Assembly: GCA_947258715.1 (NCBI GenBank)
Contig: CAMYJH010000004.1
Span: 62,001-126,000 of the forward strand
Direction: 5' to 3'
Length of the DNA: 64,000 nt
DNA from: an uncultured Gammaproteobacteria bacterium
Lineage (GTDB): Bacteria; Pseudomonadota; Gammaproteobacteria; HK1
Part shown: in pieces, positions 18,226 to 26,747 of the stretch
How positions within the stretch are numbered: the stretch's first letter is position 1
How the letters are laid out: every line of letters begins with the position of its first letter
Translations under genes and position numbers: made by a program
Notes under the pieces: generated by a model
Database searches by the model: none
What the model was told of the DNA's origin: nothing
The model's input: only the letters and a program-made list of their open reading frames with translations

Positions 18226-18816
18226 ATGGATGATCTGTGGAAAATCTTTTTGAGAGGTCTTGCGACCGTTGTCCCAGTGGCGGTGACGATTTCGATACTC
18301 TACTGGATCGGCGTTTCCCTCGAAACCGTGCTGGGTGGGGTTATGCAACTGTTCATTCCGGATAAGTATTATCTCCCCGGCACTGGCCTCGTCATTGCTC
18401 TGCTCGCGACCTTCGTGGTCGGTGCTACGGCGCACCGATGGTTGATTGCGAAATTGATTCAGATTGGCGAGAGACTGATAAGTCGCATTCCGCTGGCCAA
18501 GACCATTTACGGAGGCGTTCGTGATTTGATGAAGTTCATTTCCTCCACGTCGGAACGAAAACGGCTTGATCAGGTGGTGATGGTCGACGTCGCCGAGGAC
18601 ATGTACGTGATCGGTTTCGTCACCGGTAGCGGAATCAATATTGCACAAAGCGAAGAGACGAAAAACGAGATTGCGACCGTGTATATACCGTTCAGCTACC
18701 AGATCGGGGGTCATACGGTCTGCGTGCCACGGTCGAAGTTAAAATCCCTGGACGCCTCGGTGGAGAGCGCCATGCGCTGGGTGCTCACGGCGGGCGTATC
18801 CCAGGACGAGAAGTGA
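18226..18816 (+). CDS. DUF502 inner-membrane protein
   Basis: 196 aa from ATG 18226, behind AGGAG at seven bases; a longer frame from 18187 has no such site. The family is of unknown function, common in beta- and gammaproteobacteria. Two N-terminal transmembrane segments are clear: ATVVPVAVTISILYWIG and GTGLVIALLATFVVGA. The family motifs IPLAKTIYGGVRDLMKF and a C-terminal cytoplasmic or periplasmic domain with VYIPFSYQIGGHTVCVP follow. No functional link to the neighbours is evident. Confidence 0.85.
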   Translation: MDDLWKIFLRGLATVVPVAVTISILYWIGVSLETVLGGVMQLFIPDKYYLPGTGLVIALLATFVVGATAHRWLIAKLIQIGERLISRIPLAKTIYGGVRDLMKFISSTSERKRLDQVVMVDVAEDMYVIGFVTGSGINIAQSEETKNEIATVYIPFSYQIGGHTVCVPRSKLKSLDASVESAMRWVLTAGVSQDEK

Positions 18817-18876
18817 TAATGCTAAGAGTCCGGTAGAACTTGATAACGCGCTTCTTCGATTGAACCCGGAAAAGCT

Positions 18877-19329
18877 TTACTGTCCGTTGACCGCGGCGTC
18901 CAGGACGTATATCAAAACCGCGCAGCGTGCTCATTTTCCAATGGTTGTCAAAAAAAAGAACAGGGCGAGATTTATCCGCATGATTCCGGCAACGAAAGTC
19001 AGCGCGTCTCCGCCCACCGGAAGCCAGGCAAACAACAGCGACCAGACTCCGTATTTGCGGAACCATCGCTGCGCGCGCGCCACGTTTCGCGGCATTGCCG
19101 GAAACCATTTGCGGCGTCAAAAGTGAAGCAGGAGCCGGCCCAGCGCCCAATTCACCGCCGCACCGAGCGTATTTTCGAGCGTTGCCACCAGCAGTGTAAG
19201 GTGCGGATTCATTCCCAAGCTGATCATTCCTGCGACGGCGAATTCGGAACAAAAAGAATCCGGCACGCCGAGCAGCCCGCTTGCCAGCATAGTGCCGCCG
19301 GTAAAACGATCGCTGAAAGCCGAGTACAG
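18877..19329 (-). pseudogene. degraded YqaA/VTT-family membrane protein
   Basis: On the minus strand one frame reads through YqaA-like sequence: SEFAVAGMISLGMNPHLTLL, then LENTLGAAVNWALGRLLLHF. It is stopped by TGA at 19117-19119, resumes in the same frame as RRKWFPAMPRNV, RAQRWFRKYGVWSLLFAWLP, VGGDALTFVAGIMRINLAL and TIGK, is stopped again by TGA at 18931-18933, and continues ARCAVLIYVLDAAVNGQ to TAA at 18877. YqaA-family proteins carry these blocks contiguously (GNTLG, RYG..SLL..W.P..GD, GK..RY). The 5' end is unclear: the frame extends to 19671 with unfamiliar sequence. Two internal stops in one frame indicate a recent pseudogene rather than a frameshift error. Confidence 0.65.
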
Positions 19330-20034
19330 CGGCCGATCATCTTCTGACGCAACGTCCACCGGCCAAGTCCTCCTGCCCACCCGCACGCCGGCTCCCGCGA
19401 TGGCCACAAGCCGAGAGTGCGCCCGAAAAGGGCTGCTAACACGATTGGCCAAGGTATCGGAGATGATCGAGGCGCCAGTTTGAGCGGCACCAGGAGCGGC
19501 ACCGTCGGTGATGAAAAGGACGTAGAAGCGCAGCGCGACCGCCGCGGTAGCGCCGCGCGGGTTGTCGGTGAGCGCGAACACTATTGCGGCCGAGGCCCAC
19601 AAAGCCGCCGCCGCTGACGAGGCTGAAAACCAGGGGCGGAGGTGCAGGCTTCCTTCGGAATCGCCTGGCATCGACGTTCGTCACAATCGTCGCCGCTCAA
19701 CAGCGCACAAATGCGGTCGCTTTGCGATACGCTCACGGTCATGGCGCTAATCGGCCGGACATTGCTGCTTGCCCTTCAACCTGCCCCAGCCCAGGCGCTG
19801 GTCAGCGGTAGGATGTCTGGCCGCTGCGGCATGGATTCATTCCCGCCCGCGGCGCCCTAAAAGTCAATTCATTGATTAAAGTCAAAAGCTGCGCTGTCAG
19901 CGCTTGAAGGCAGCGGCGAGACGACGGATGCTTTGGCGGTGAGTTTCAAACTATTTGCCGGGGTAGTTGTCAAAACTAACGGTTAATTCCTTAATAGGCC
20001 GGCGGTTTCTGACCAGCACTCGAGGAGGCTTCAG
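19330..20034. other. gene-poor region upstream of the lipoprotein gene
   Basis: About 700 bases. A minus-strand frame (up to 19671) upstream of the YqaA remnant encodes hydrophobic but unfamiliar sequence (SASSAAAALWASAAIVFALT, then GASIISDTLANRV) and may be the eroded 5' part of that gene or of another membrane gene. The final 150 bases are AT-richer and hold the lipoprotein promoter region; a GAGGAGG ribosome-binding site precedes ATG 20035. Confidence 0.4.
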
Positions 20035-20490
20035 ATGATCAAGTTAATTGCTGCTGCCGTGGTGGGAGCGAGCGTGCTGCTCGCCGGCTGCTCGCAGGAG
20101 ACAAAAAATCAGGACGTGGGTACCGTGGTTGGCGGTGCGCTCGGCGGCCTGTTGGGCGCACAGGTGGGCAGCGGCTCGGGCAGAGTCGCCGCGGCCGTTG
20201 CCGGCTCCATCGTCGGGGCCTTAATCGGCGGTAATATTGGCAAGTCCATGGACGAACTCGACCGGATGAAGGCGACGCAAGCGCTGGAGAGGACGCCTAC
20301 AGGACAGACTTCCACCTGGCAGAACCCCGATTCCGGCAACTCCTACGCGGTGACGCCGACCCAGACTTATGTCAACGATGGCGGAGCGCCGTGTCGTGAT
20401 TACACCACTGAAGGATGGATCGACGGTAATCGAGAAGTCATCAAGGGTACCGCCTGCCGACAGCCGGACGGCACTTGGCGTGCAGTGTGA
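20035..20490 (+). CDS. glycine-zipper lipoprotein (17 kDa surface antigen type)
   Basis: 151 aa. The signal sequence ends in lipobox LAGC (Cys19), so the protein is predicted to be lipidated. A glycine-zipper 2TM segment follows (GTVVGGALGGLLGAQVGSG, then AVAGSIVGALIGGNIGK, about 29-70). The soluble C-terminal part has paired Cys (APCRDYTTEGWIDG, GTACRQPDGTWR) as in the rickettsial 17-kDa antigen and related outer-membrane lipoproteins. The ATG has GGAGG six to ten bases upstream. Role is probably envelope-related; the precise function of the family is not settled. A hairpin plus T8 lies 160 bp downstream. Confidence 0.88.
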   Translation: MIKLIAAAVVGASVLLAGCSQETKNQDVGTVVGGALGGLLGAQVGSGSGRVAAAVAGSIVGALIGGNIGKSMDELDRMKATQALERTPTGQTSTWQNPDSGNSYAVTPTQTYVNDGGAPCRDYTTEGWIDGNREVIKGTACRQPDGTWRAV

Positions 20491-20901
20491 GAAGCGGTTG
20501 TCCAGACCGACGGCAACCCGATTACACGGCGGCCCGGGCAAAGTTTCAAGAACTTATAAGAATCAATAACAGTTACCTCTACTGAATCGCGCTTTCGAGT
20601 TTGAATGCGCGGGGATTATTCGGCTTTTGAATCGCTCGCCCGGGCGGGGGGCGGACTCGTGCATCATGCGCTGTCCGGCTCTTTTTTTTCTTATTATCGT
20701 GAAGGATGCGGAGCAACCGGCTCTAAGTCAGTTGGCGCTTGAAATCAAGGCAAAAAAGTGGCGACTATTAGCTGGTAATTTGAAACCCCCGTGATTATGA
20801 TTGCCGCGGATTGCGCTGGGGCGGGGAGGTCCCAGATGCGGTCGAAGCAGATAACAAATTTTCTAAGCTTTCCGTCTTTAATTAATTAAGGGAGATTATC
20901 A
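20491..20901. other. intergenic region with a terminator and possible small RNA
   Basis: 411 bases between the lipoprotein and HU-like genes with no plausible protein. A strong terminator lies at 20652-20689. The stretch 20491-20651 is either a long 3' UTR of the lipoprotein mRNA or an independently transcribed small RNA. The downstream part (20700-20890) is AT-richer and should contain the HU-like gene promoter, ending in a GGGAG ribosome-binding site. Confidence 0.45.
20652..20689 (+). terminator. rho-independent terminator
   Basis: Outer stem CGGAC (20652-20656) pairs with GTCCG (20673-20677). The inner GTGCAT/ATGCGC pairs around a single C. After GGCTC follows a run of eight T (20682-20689). 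It lies 160 bases after the lipoprotein stop. Confidence 0.75.
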
Positions 20902-21228
20902 ATGGCAAAAGCCAGCGCGGTAAAAGATCCGTACACCAAGTCACAACTGCTCTCGGCGATCGCCGAAGACACGGGGCTAAGCAAGAAAGAAGTCGGTGCC
21001 GTATTCGATTCACTGTCGGGGGTGATCGAGCAGCACATCAAGAAGCGCGGCCCCGGCACCTGCACCATACCCGGGCTTATGAAAATAAAAACGCAGCGCA
21101 AGCCGGCGACGAAGGAACGCAAAGGTATAAACCCGTTCACGGGTGAAGAGACCATGTTCAAGGCTAAGCCAGCGCGCACCGTGGTTAAGGTCCAGCCGCT
21201 CAAGGCGCTCAAGGACATGGCGAGCTGA
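20902..21228 (+). CDS. HU-family DNA-binding protein
   Basis: 108 aa. The HU/IHF fold is visible: N-terminal helices (YTKSQLLSAIAEDTGLSKKE, VGAVFDSLSGVIEQHI), the GPGTCTIPGLMKIKT strand and the DNA-binding arm with the RKG.NPFTGE signature (ERKGINPFTGEETMFKAKP). The basic C-terminal extension VVKVQPLKALKDM is longer than in the 90-aa HU of E. coli, as in several HU-like paralogues of proteobacteria. It binds and bends DNA in the nucleoid. Monocistronic, with GGGAG upstream and a terminator 40 bp downstream. Confidence 0.9.
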   Translation: MAKASAVKDPYTKSQLLSAIAEDTGLSKKEVGAVFDSLSGVIEQHIKKRGPGTCTIPGLMKIKTQRKPATKERKGINPFTGEETMFKAKPARTVVKVQPLKALKDMAS

Positions 21229-21269
21229 AAGGCACCATCAGAGCCTAACCGAAAAAAAGCCGTTTTCGA

Positions 21270-21302
21270 GGCCTCGCCGCGGTTCTCTCGGCGGGGCCTT
21301 TT
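21270..21302 (+). terminator. rho-independent terminator of the HU-like gene
   Basis: Stem GGCCTCGCCG (21270-21279) pairs with CGGCGGGGCC (21289-21298), with one G-T wobble and a nine-base loop, followed by TTTT. It lies 41 bases after the stop codon. Confidence 0.8.
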
Positions 21303-21360
21303 AGACTCCATCGGCGGCTAATTTGGGTGAGCCAGCCGCAGCGTGGAGCGCTGACGGCGC

Positions 21361-22182
21361 TCAGATGTTTCTCAGCAGCGCGTTGATGCCCACCTTGCTG
21401 CGCGTCTGTTCGTCCACCCGCTTGACGATGACTGCGCAGTAGAGGCTGTATTTGCCGTTCTCCGCCGGCAAGTTTCCCGAGACTACAACCGCGCCTGTCG
21501 GCACGCGACCGTAAGTGATGGTGTCGCGCTCGCGGTCATAGATGCGCGTGCTTTGGCCGATGTAAACGCCCATGGAGATCACTGCGCCTTCCTCCACCAC
21601 AACGCCCTCGACAATTTCGGAACGCGCGCCGATGAAACAGTTGTCTTCGATGATGGTTGGAGACGCCTGAATCGGCTCCAGTACGCCGCCGATACCCACG
21701 CCTCCGGAAAGGTGCACGTTCTTGCCTATCTGCGCGCACGAGCCCACGGTGGCCCAGGTGTCCACCATGGTTCCGCTGTCCACGTAAGCCCCGAGGTTGA
21801 CGTAAGAGGGCATGAGTACGACACCGGGCGCAACGTAGGCGCCGCGTCTCGCCACCGCGGGCGGAACCACGCGAACCCCGGACGACCTGATTGACGCTTC
21901 GTTCATGCCGGCGAACTTGGTCGGCACCTTGTCGTAATAGCGCGCGAATCCTCCCTCCATCACCGTGCTGTCGGTGATTCGGAAAGACAGCAGCACGGCT
22001 TTCTTCAGCCACTCGTTCACCACCCATCCGCCGTCACGCTTTTCCGCCACCCGCGCCTGGCCCGAATCCAATAGCCCGATGGCGTTTTCCACGGCCTCCC
22101 TGACTTCCAGGCTCGATGAGTCGGGCGACAGCTCAGCGCGCCGCTCGAAGGCCTCGTCGATGACTGCTTCGATGTCCTGCAT
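21361..22182 (-). CDS. dapD: tetrahydrodipicolinate N-succinyltransferase
   Basis: 273 aa. Succinylates tetrahydrodipicolinate in the lysine/diaminopimelate pathway. The C-terminal half is a left-handed beta helix built of hexapeptides ([34 protein letters not shown], then [14 protein letters not shown]). [11 protein letters not shown] and the C-terminal GINALLRNI are family signatures. ATG 22182 follows GAGGAG at ten bases; the frame also allows a TTG at 22203. It is divergent from nothing nearby: queG lies upstream on the same strand, separated by repeat element B, and the two may be cotranscribed. Confidence 0.95.
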   Translation of the reverse strand: MQDIEAVIDEAFERRAELSPDSSSLEVREAVENAIGLLDSGQARVAEKRDGGWVVNEWLKKAVLLSFRITDSTVMEGGFARYYDKVPTKFAGMNEASIRSSGVRVVPPAVARRGAYVAPGVVLMPSYVNLGAYVDSGTMVDTWATVGSCAQIGKNVHLSGGVGIGGVLEPIQASPTIIEDNCFIGARSEIVEGVVVEEGAVISMGVYIGQSTRIYDRERDTITYGRVPTGAVVVSGNLPAENGKYSLYCAVIVKRVDEQTRSKVGINALLRNI

Positions 22183-22258
22183 GAGTGTGCTGCTCCTCTG
22201 CAATACTGCCGCCGTCTGACGGAGCGGGCGATGGAAATATCCGTGATTCTAAACAAGG

Positions 22259-22357
22259 GATTAGAGATTTGTGATTAGTTGTTAGGGGCGGATTGCTGGC
22301 GTCCAGCGAGTTCTCGTCTCCCGTGCTACTAATCACCAATCACAAATCACCAATCAC
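22259..22357. repeat. heptamer element B (TGATTAG / CCAATCA arms)
   Basis: Left arm 22259-22285 has degenerate 7-bp units of TGATTAG type. Right arm 22329-22357 has CTAATCA, CCAATCA, CAAATCA, CCAATCA. The arms are inverted relative to one another around a 43-bp core (22286-22328), so the element can fold as a long imperfect hairpin. The right arm supplies the last codons and stop of queG. Confidence 0.8.
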
Positions 22358-23501
22358 TGTTTCCTGCGTCCGTCAGGCGGCCATCGGCAACCCCTCCGCC
22401 GTTCCCCCTTCCGTGCTCCCCCATCCCATGCTGCTCGAGCGCCCATGCAACGTGTTCGCGCACCATGGCCGAGGGAAAATCGAGACGTGACTTTAGCGCC
22501 GCCGTGACTTGGGGAGAAGTTCTGGCATTACCCAGCGCTACCGCGACGTTTCGAATCCAGCCCTCGTAGCCCGCGCGTCGAATCGGGCTGCCGCGCGTCT
22601 TGCGCCGAAACTCGGCCTCGCTCCAGCGGAAGAGCTCCGTCAGCCGCGGCGCGTCCAGCGCGTGGCGCGGGGAGAAATCGTGGTTGTCGGAATGCACCGC
22701 GAACCGGTTCCAGGGGCAAACGAGCTGACAGTCGTCGCAGCCGAAAACGCGGTTACCGACCAGCGGACGAAGCTCAATCGGTATCGCGCCCTTGAGCTCG
22801 ATAGTCAGGTACGAGATGCAAAGCCGGGCGTCGAGATGGTAGGCGGAGGTGATGGCCCCGGTGGGGCAGGCGTCGATGCAGGCGCGGCACGAACCGCAGT
22901 GATCTTTGGCCGATGCGTCGTAGGGCAACGGGAGATCGGTGTAGAGCTCGCCGAGAAAAAACCATGAGCCCGCGTCTCGACTGAGCAGGTTGGTGTGCTT
23001 TCCAATCCAGCCGAGCCCGGCATTCCGCGCCAGTGGCTTTTCCATCACCGGCGCGCTGTCGGTGAATGCGCGATAGCCGAAAGCGCCCACCTCTTCGCTG
23101 ATTCGATCGGCGAGCTTTTGCAGCTTGCGCCTCAGCACCTTGTGGTAGTCGCGCCCAAGGGCGTAGCGGGAAACGTAGCCGAGTTCCGTATTTTCAAGCA
23201 CGGCCTCTGCGGGCGCACAATCCGCGCGCATGTAATCCAGACGCGCCGAGATCACGCTCATTGTTCCGGGGCGCAACGTCTCAGGCCTCGTGCGCTTCAA
23301 TCCGTGCAGCGCCATGTAGGCCATCTCTCCGTGGCGCTCGTCGTCAAGCCACGCCATCAAGCGCGCCTCGTCTTCGGCAAGATCGATGCCGCTAACGCCC
23401 ACGGCGCCGAAGCCGAGCTCCAGGCCCCAGCGCTTGATGCGGGCGGCGAGGGCCGCGTAGTCATGCGGTGCGGCGGCGGCTTCGGTATCAGGGACGTTCA
23501 T
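22347..23501 (-). CDS. queG: epoxyqueuosine reductase
   Basis: 384 aa. Reduces epoxyqueuosine to queuosine in tRNA, using cobalamin and two 4Fe-4S clusters. Cluster ligands are seen in CGSCRACIDACP (about 200-211) and GCDDCQLVCPWN (about 253-264). The N-terminal cobalamin-binding part includes GVSGIDL and LDYMRAD, and a HEAT-like C-terminus follows (RNVAVALGN, VREHVAWALEQH). The final residues LTDAGNSDW and the stop codon are encoded by heptamer element B, so the native 3' end has been replaced. A Gly-rich stretch (HGRGNGGGVADG) precedes it. Frame and length are otherwise normal. Confidence 0.93.
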   Translation of the reverse strand: MNVPDTEAAAAPHDYAALAARIKRWGLELGFGAVGVSGIDLAEDEARLMAWLDDERHGEMAYMALHGLKRTRPETLRPGTMSVISARLDYMRADCAPAEAVLENTELGYVSRYALGRDYHKVLRRKLQKLADRISEEVGAFGYRAFTDSAPVMEKPLARNAGLGWIGKHTNLLSRDAGSWFFLGELYTDLPLPYDASAKDHCGSCRACIDACPTGAITSAYHLDARLCISYLTIELKGAIPIELRPLVGNRVFGCDDCQLVCPWNRFAVHSDNHDFSPRHALDAPRLTELFRWSEAEFRRKTRGSPIRRAGYEGWIRNVAVALGNARTSPQVTAALKSRLDFPSAMVREHVAWALEQHGMGEHGRGNGGGVADGRLTDAGNSDW

Positions 23502-23725
23502 CGCATCAAGAGCGCGAATTGGGTCGGGTTTTGTCGCCGATCATGGTAGCGCAATCGCCGGGACCCGGCGTATTCCGCGGCTAGGCTCCGCTTTCCGCGG
23601 GATGCTGAGGTATGACCGTCACGGGCTTTCCGTTATGCTTATTTATTTGGCTCGCGCGTCTTCCCCGGGACACTACAATTCCGGCGGAGGCGAAGTTTGT
23701 CTGTCATCGATTTGGGACTCGCAGC

Positions 23726-24367
23726 ATGCAGCCGTTTACAACATTAAAAGGTCTGGTGGCGCCCATGGATCATGCCAACGTCGATACCGACGCCATCATT
23801 CCCAAGCAGTTTCTAAAGTCCATTGAGCGAACGGGTTTTGGCGACAACCTGTTCGACGAGTGGCGTTACCTTGACCACGGCGAACCCGGGATGGATGTCT
23901 CCAAGCGTCCGCTAAACCCGGACTTCGTGCTTAATCAGGAGCGTTACCAGGGGGCGCAGATTTTGCTCGCGCGTCGTAACTTTGGCTGCGGTTCGAGTCG
24001 CGAGCACGCTCCGTGGGCGCTTCTGGAATACGGTTTTCGCGCTCTGGTTGCGCCGAGCTTTGCCGACATTTTCTATAACAACTGCTTCAAGAACGGGCTT
24101 TTGCCGGTGGTTTTAGAGGAAGCGGAAGTCGATGTGCTGTTCCGGAAGGTCGAAGCGACGCCGGGCTACGAGCTGAGCATTGACCTGGAAGATCAGCGGG
24201 TCACGACGCCCGACGGAGAGACCTACAGCTTCGAGCTGGATGGCTTCAAGAAACACTGCCTGTTGAGCGGACTGGACGAAATCGGACTGACCCTCGGGCA
24301 GGCTGATGAGATCCGCGCCTACGAAGCCCGTCGCAAGCGCGAGGCGCCGTGGTTGTTTCCCCGCTGA
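23726..24367 (+). CDS. leuD: 3-isopropylmalate dehydratase, small subunit
   Basis: 213 aa from ATG 23726 (MQPFTTLKG). Swivel-domain subunit of isopropylmalate isomerase in leucine synthesis; it needs LeuC, the iron-sulfur large subunit. Signatures are [33 protein letters not shown] and [17 protein letters not shown]. The frame remains open upstream to 23612, but family alignments begin at MQPF. leuC is normally immediately upstream; here queG occupies that place on the opposite strand, so leuC must be elsewhere. leuB follows after 33 bp. Confidence 0.95.
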   Translation: MQPFTTLKGLVAPMDHANVDTDAIIPKQFLKSIERTGFGDNLFDEWRYLDHGEPGMDVSKRPLNPDFVLNQERYQGAQILLARRNFGCGSSREHAPWALLEYGFRALVAPSFADIFYNNCFKNGLLPVVLEEAEVDVLFRKVEATPGYELSIDLEDQRVTTPDGETYSFELDGFKKHCLLSGLDEIGLTLGQADEIRAYEARRKREAPWLFPR

Positions 24368-24400
24368 GCGGCTGCTCGCGTCCGCTAGAGGCATAAAGCC

Positions 24401-25480
24401 GTGGGTGCAACCGTACTCTTGCTTCCCGGAGACGGGATCGGGCCTGAAATCGTCGCCGAAGCGGCCAGGGCGCTGGAAGTCCTGCGCTCGAACGGCGAGA
24501 TTGCGCTCGAGGTGGAGCATGCCGACATCGGTGGGGCCGCCTATGACCGCACCGGCACTTCGCTGCCTGACGATACCCTGGAAAAGGCCAAGGCCGCGGA
24601 CGCCATCCTTTTAGGCGCCGTCGGCGGGCCGAAGTGGGACAGGGTCGAGCGCGCCCATCGTCCCGAGCGGGGGATACTGAGACTCAGGCGCGAGCTCGGA
24701 GTGTTTGCCAATCTTCGCCCGGCGGTCATGTTTCCGCAGCTGGTGGCGGCCTCCACATTGAAGCCGGAAGTGGTGGGCGGGCTCGACCTGATGATCGTGC
24801 GCGAGCTTACCGGCGGAATATACTTCGGCGAGCCGCGGGGTATAAGGACTGTTGGTAATGAGAGGGAGGGGTTCAACACCCTGGTGTACTCGGAACCCGA
24901 AATAGAGCGAATCTGCCGCATTGGATTCGAGCTGGCGCAAAAGCGTCGCAAGCTTCTTTGCTCCGTGGACAAGGCCAACGTGCTCGAAACCAGCGAGCTT
25001 TGGCGCGAGGTCGCCGAGAAATGCGCCGAAGATTATCCGGATGTGTCGCTTTCTCATATGTACGTGGACAACGCCTCCATGCAGCTGGTGCGCGAGCCGA
25101 AGCGATTCGACGTCATCGTCACCAGCAACATGTTCGGCGACATTATTTCCGACCTCGCCTCAATGCTGACGGGCTCTATCGGCATGCTGCCCTCCGCCTC
25201 TGTGGACCGTTCACGCAAAGGTCTCTACGAGCCTATTCACGGCAGCGCGCCGGACATCGCGGGCAAGGGGGTTGCCAATCCGCTGGCCACCATACTCTCG
25301 GCTGCGATGATGCTGCGCTATTCGCTGCAAGCACCTGAGGCCGCCGGTCGTGTCGAGGAAGCCGTGTCCCGGGTGCTCGACCAGGGCTTGCGAACGGCGG
25401 ATATCGAGTCTCCTGGATGTCGGGTGGTGGGCACTGTCGAAATGGGCGACGCGGTCGTGGAGGCGCTCAGGAGCGCCTGA
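24401..25480 (+). CDS. leuB: 3-isopropylmalate dehydrogenase
   Basis: 359 aa from a GTG start. Oxidatively decarboxylates 3-isopropylmalate with NAD+ in leucine synthesis. Visible: [15 protein letters not shown] at the N-terminus, the substrate arginines in [31 protein letters not shown], the catalytic Lys in [11 protein letters not shown], and the Asp ligands in [19 protein letters not shown]. The NAD loop is [18 protein letters not shown]. It is the second gene of a leuD-leuB-asd run. Confidence 0.96.
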   Translation: MGATVLLLPGDGIGPEIVAEAARALEVLRSNGEIALEVEHADIGGAAYDRTGTSLPDDTLEKAKAADAILLGAVGGPKWDRVERAHRPERGILRLRRELGVFANLRPAVMFPQLVAASTLKPEVVGGLDLMIVRELTGGIYFGEPRGIRTVGNEREGFNTLVYSEPEIERICRIGFELAQKRRKLLCSVDKANVLETSELWREVAEKCAEDYPDVSLSHMYVDNASMQLVREPKRFDVIVTSNMFGDIISDLASMLTGSIGMLPSASVDRSRKGLYEPIHGSAPDIAGKGVANPLATILSAAMMLRYSLQAPEAAGRVEEAVSRVLDQGLRTADIESPGCRVVGTVEMGDAVVEALRSA

Positions 25481-25560
25481 ACGCTGCGCCTTGGCAAACG
25501 ACCCGCGGTGTGGACTGGACGTCGTTTCAACCTTTTTTATAGCAATCGAGATCAACGACC

Positions 25561-26583
25561 ATGGATAACAGACTGGATGTCGCCGTAGTGGGCTCCACCG
25601 GCATGGTGGGGGCCGCGATGCTCGAAATTCTGGCGCAGAGAAACTTTCCAGTGAGGAACATTTACCCGCTGGCGAGTCAGCGGTCCGCCGGCACCAAAGT
25701 GCGGTTCAACGGTCGCGAGGAGCCGGTCGAGGCGCTGGAAGATTTCGATTTCAGCCGCGCCCAGATCGCGTTATTCTCGGCCGGCGCCGGGGTGGCCGAA
25801 ATGTTCGCGCCCATTGCGGGAAAGGCGGGCTGCGTGGTCGTCGACAACAGTTCTCAGTTTCGTTACGACAGGGATATTCCGCTGGTGGTCACCGAGGTGA
25901 ATCCCGATCGGGTGGCCGACTACAAGAACCGCCACATTATCGCTAATCCCAACTGTTCCACCATTCAGCTGTTAGTGGCCCTCAAACCCATCTACGACGC
26001 CGTCGGGATCGAACGTATCAATATCGCCACCTACCAAGCGGTCTCCGGGACCGGAAAGGAGGCGGTGGACGAGCTTGCGGAACAAACGGCGGCGCTGCTC
26101 AACGGCAAACCCGCGACGCAACAGGTGTATCCGCGGCAGATTGCTTTCAATGTCGTTCCCCACTGCGACATCTTTCTCGAAAACGGCTATACCAAAGAGG
26201 AGATGAAGATCGTGTGGGAGACGCGGAAGATTCTCGGCGACGACAGCATCCTGGTGAATCCGACGGCCGCCCGGGTGCCGGTGTTCTACGGCCATTCGGA
26301 AGCGGTTCATCTGGAAACGCGGGAAAAAATCACTGCGGAGGCGGCGAGGGCGCTGTTATCGAAGGCGCCGGGGGTCACCGTAATCGACGAGCGCGCCGAT
26401 GGCGGCTATCCCACAGCGGTCAGCGATTCCGCGGGCACCGACCCGGTTTTCGTGGGGCGAATACGCGAGGATATCTCCCATCCCCGTGGGCTCGATTTTT
26501 GGGTGGTGTCCGACAACGTGCGAAAGGGTGCTGCGTTGAACAGCGTGCAAATAGCGGAAATATTGGTAAAAGACTATCTGTAA
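25561..26583 (+). CDS. asd: aspartate-semialdehyde dehydrogenase
   Basis: 340 aa. Reduces aspartyl phosphate to aspartate semialdehyde, the branch point to lysine, threonine and methionine. The NADP loop is VVGSTGMVGAAML. The active-site Cys is in NPNCSTIQL (about 130-138), and QAVSGTGKEA and the His of GHSEAVHLET follow. The start follows leuB by 80 bp. A weak terminator 85 bp downstream separates it from fimV. Clustering of leuB, asd, fimV and truA is a common arrangement in gammaproteobacteria. Confidence 0.96.
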   Translation: MDNRLDVAVVGSTGMVGAAMLEILAQRNFPVRNIYPLASQRSAGTKVRFNGREEPVEALEDFDFSRAQIALFSAGAGVAEMFAPIAGKAGCVVVDNSSQFRYDRDIPLVVTEVNPDRVADYKNRHIIANPNCSTIQLLVALKPIYDAVGIERINIATYQAVSGTGKEAVDELAEQTAALLNGKPATQQVYPRQIAFNVVPHCDIFLENGYTKEEMKIVWETRKILGDDSILVNPTAARVPVFYGHSEAVHLETREKITAEAARALLSKAPGVTVIDERADGGYPTAVSDSAGTDPVFVGRIREDISHPRGLDFWVVSDNVRKGAALNSVQIAEILVKDYL

Positions 26584-26667
26584 GCTATAGTTACTGCGTA
26601 ATCATAAAGGATATTCTCACTTGTGGGCTGAGCCACGAGCAAACCGGAGGCCTCGGGTAAAAGGGTG

Positions 26668-26694
26668 AACGGGAGCCGCGATTGCCCGTTTTTT
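26668..26694 (+). terminator. probable terminator between asd and fimV
   Basis: AACGGG (26668-26673) pairs with CCCGTT (26685-26690) around an 11-base loop and is followed by TTTTTT. The six-pair stem is modest, so partial read-through into fimV is likely. Confidence 0.55.
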
Positions 26695-26747
26695 GTGTGT
26701 TTGGACTCGACGGTAGATTAGATAGAGCGAACATTCCGGGACCATTG

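Noticed and set aside
13528-19329. TGA reassigned as a sense codon in this genome (three internal TGAs seen)
   Set aside because: Many intact genes end in TGA with overlapping starts (trpB/trpA, sufC/sufD, yejB/yejE), so TGA is a functional stop. The three cases are confined to two damaged frames.
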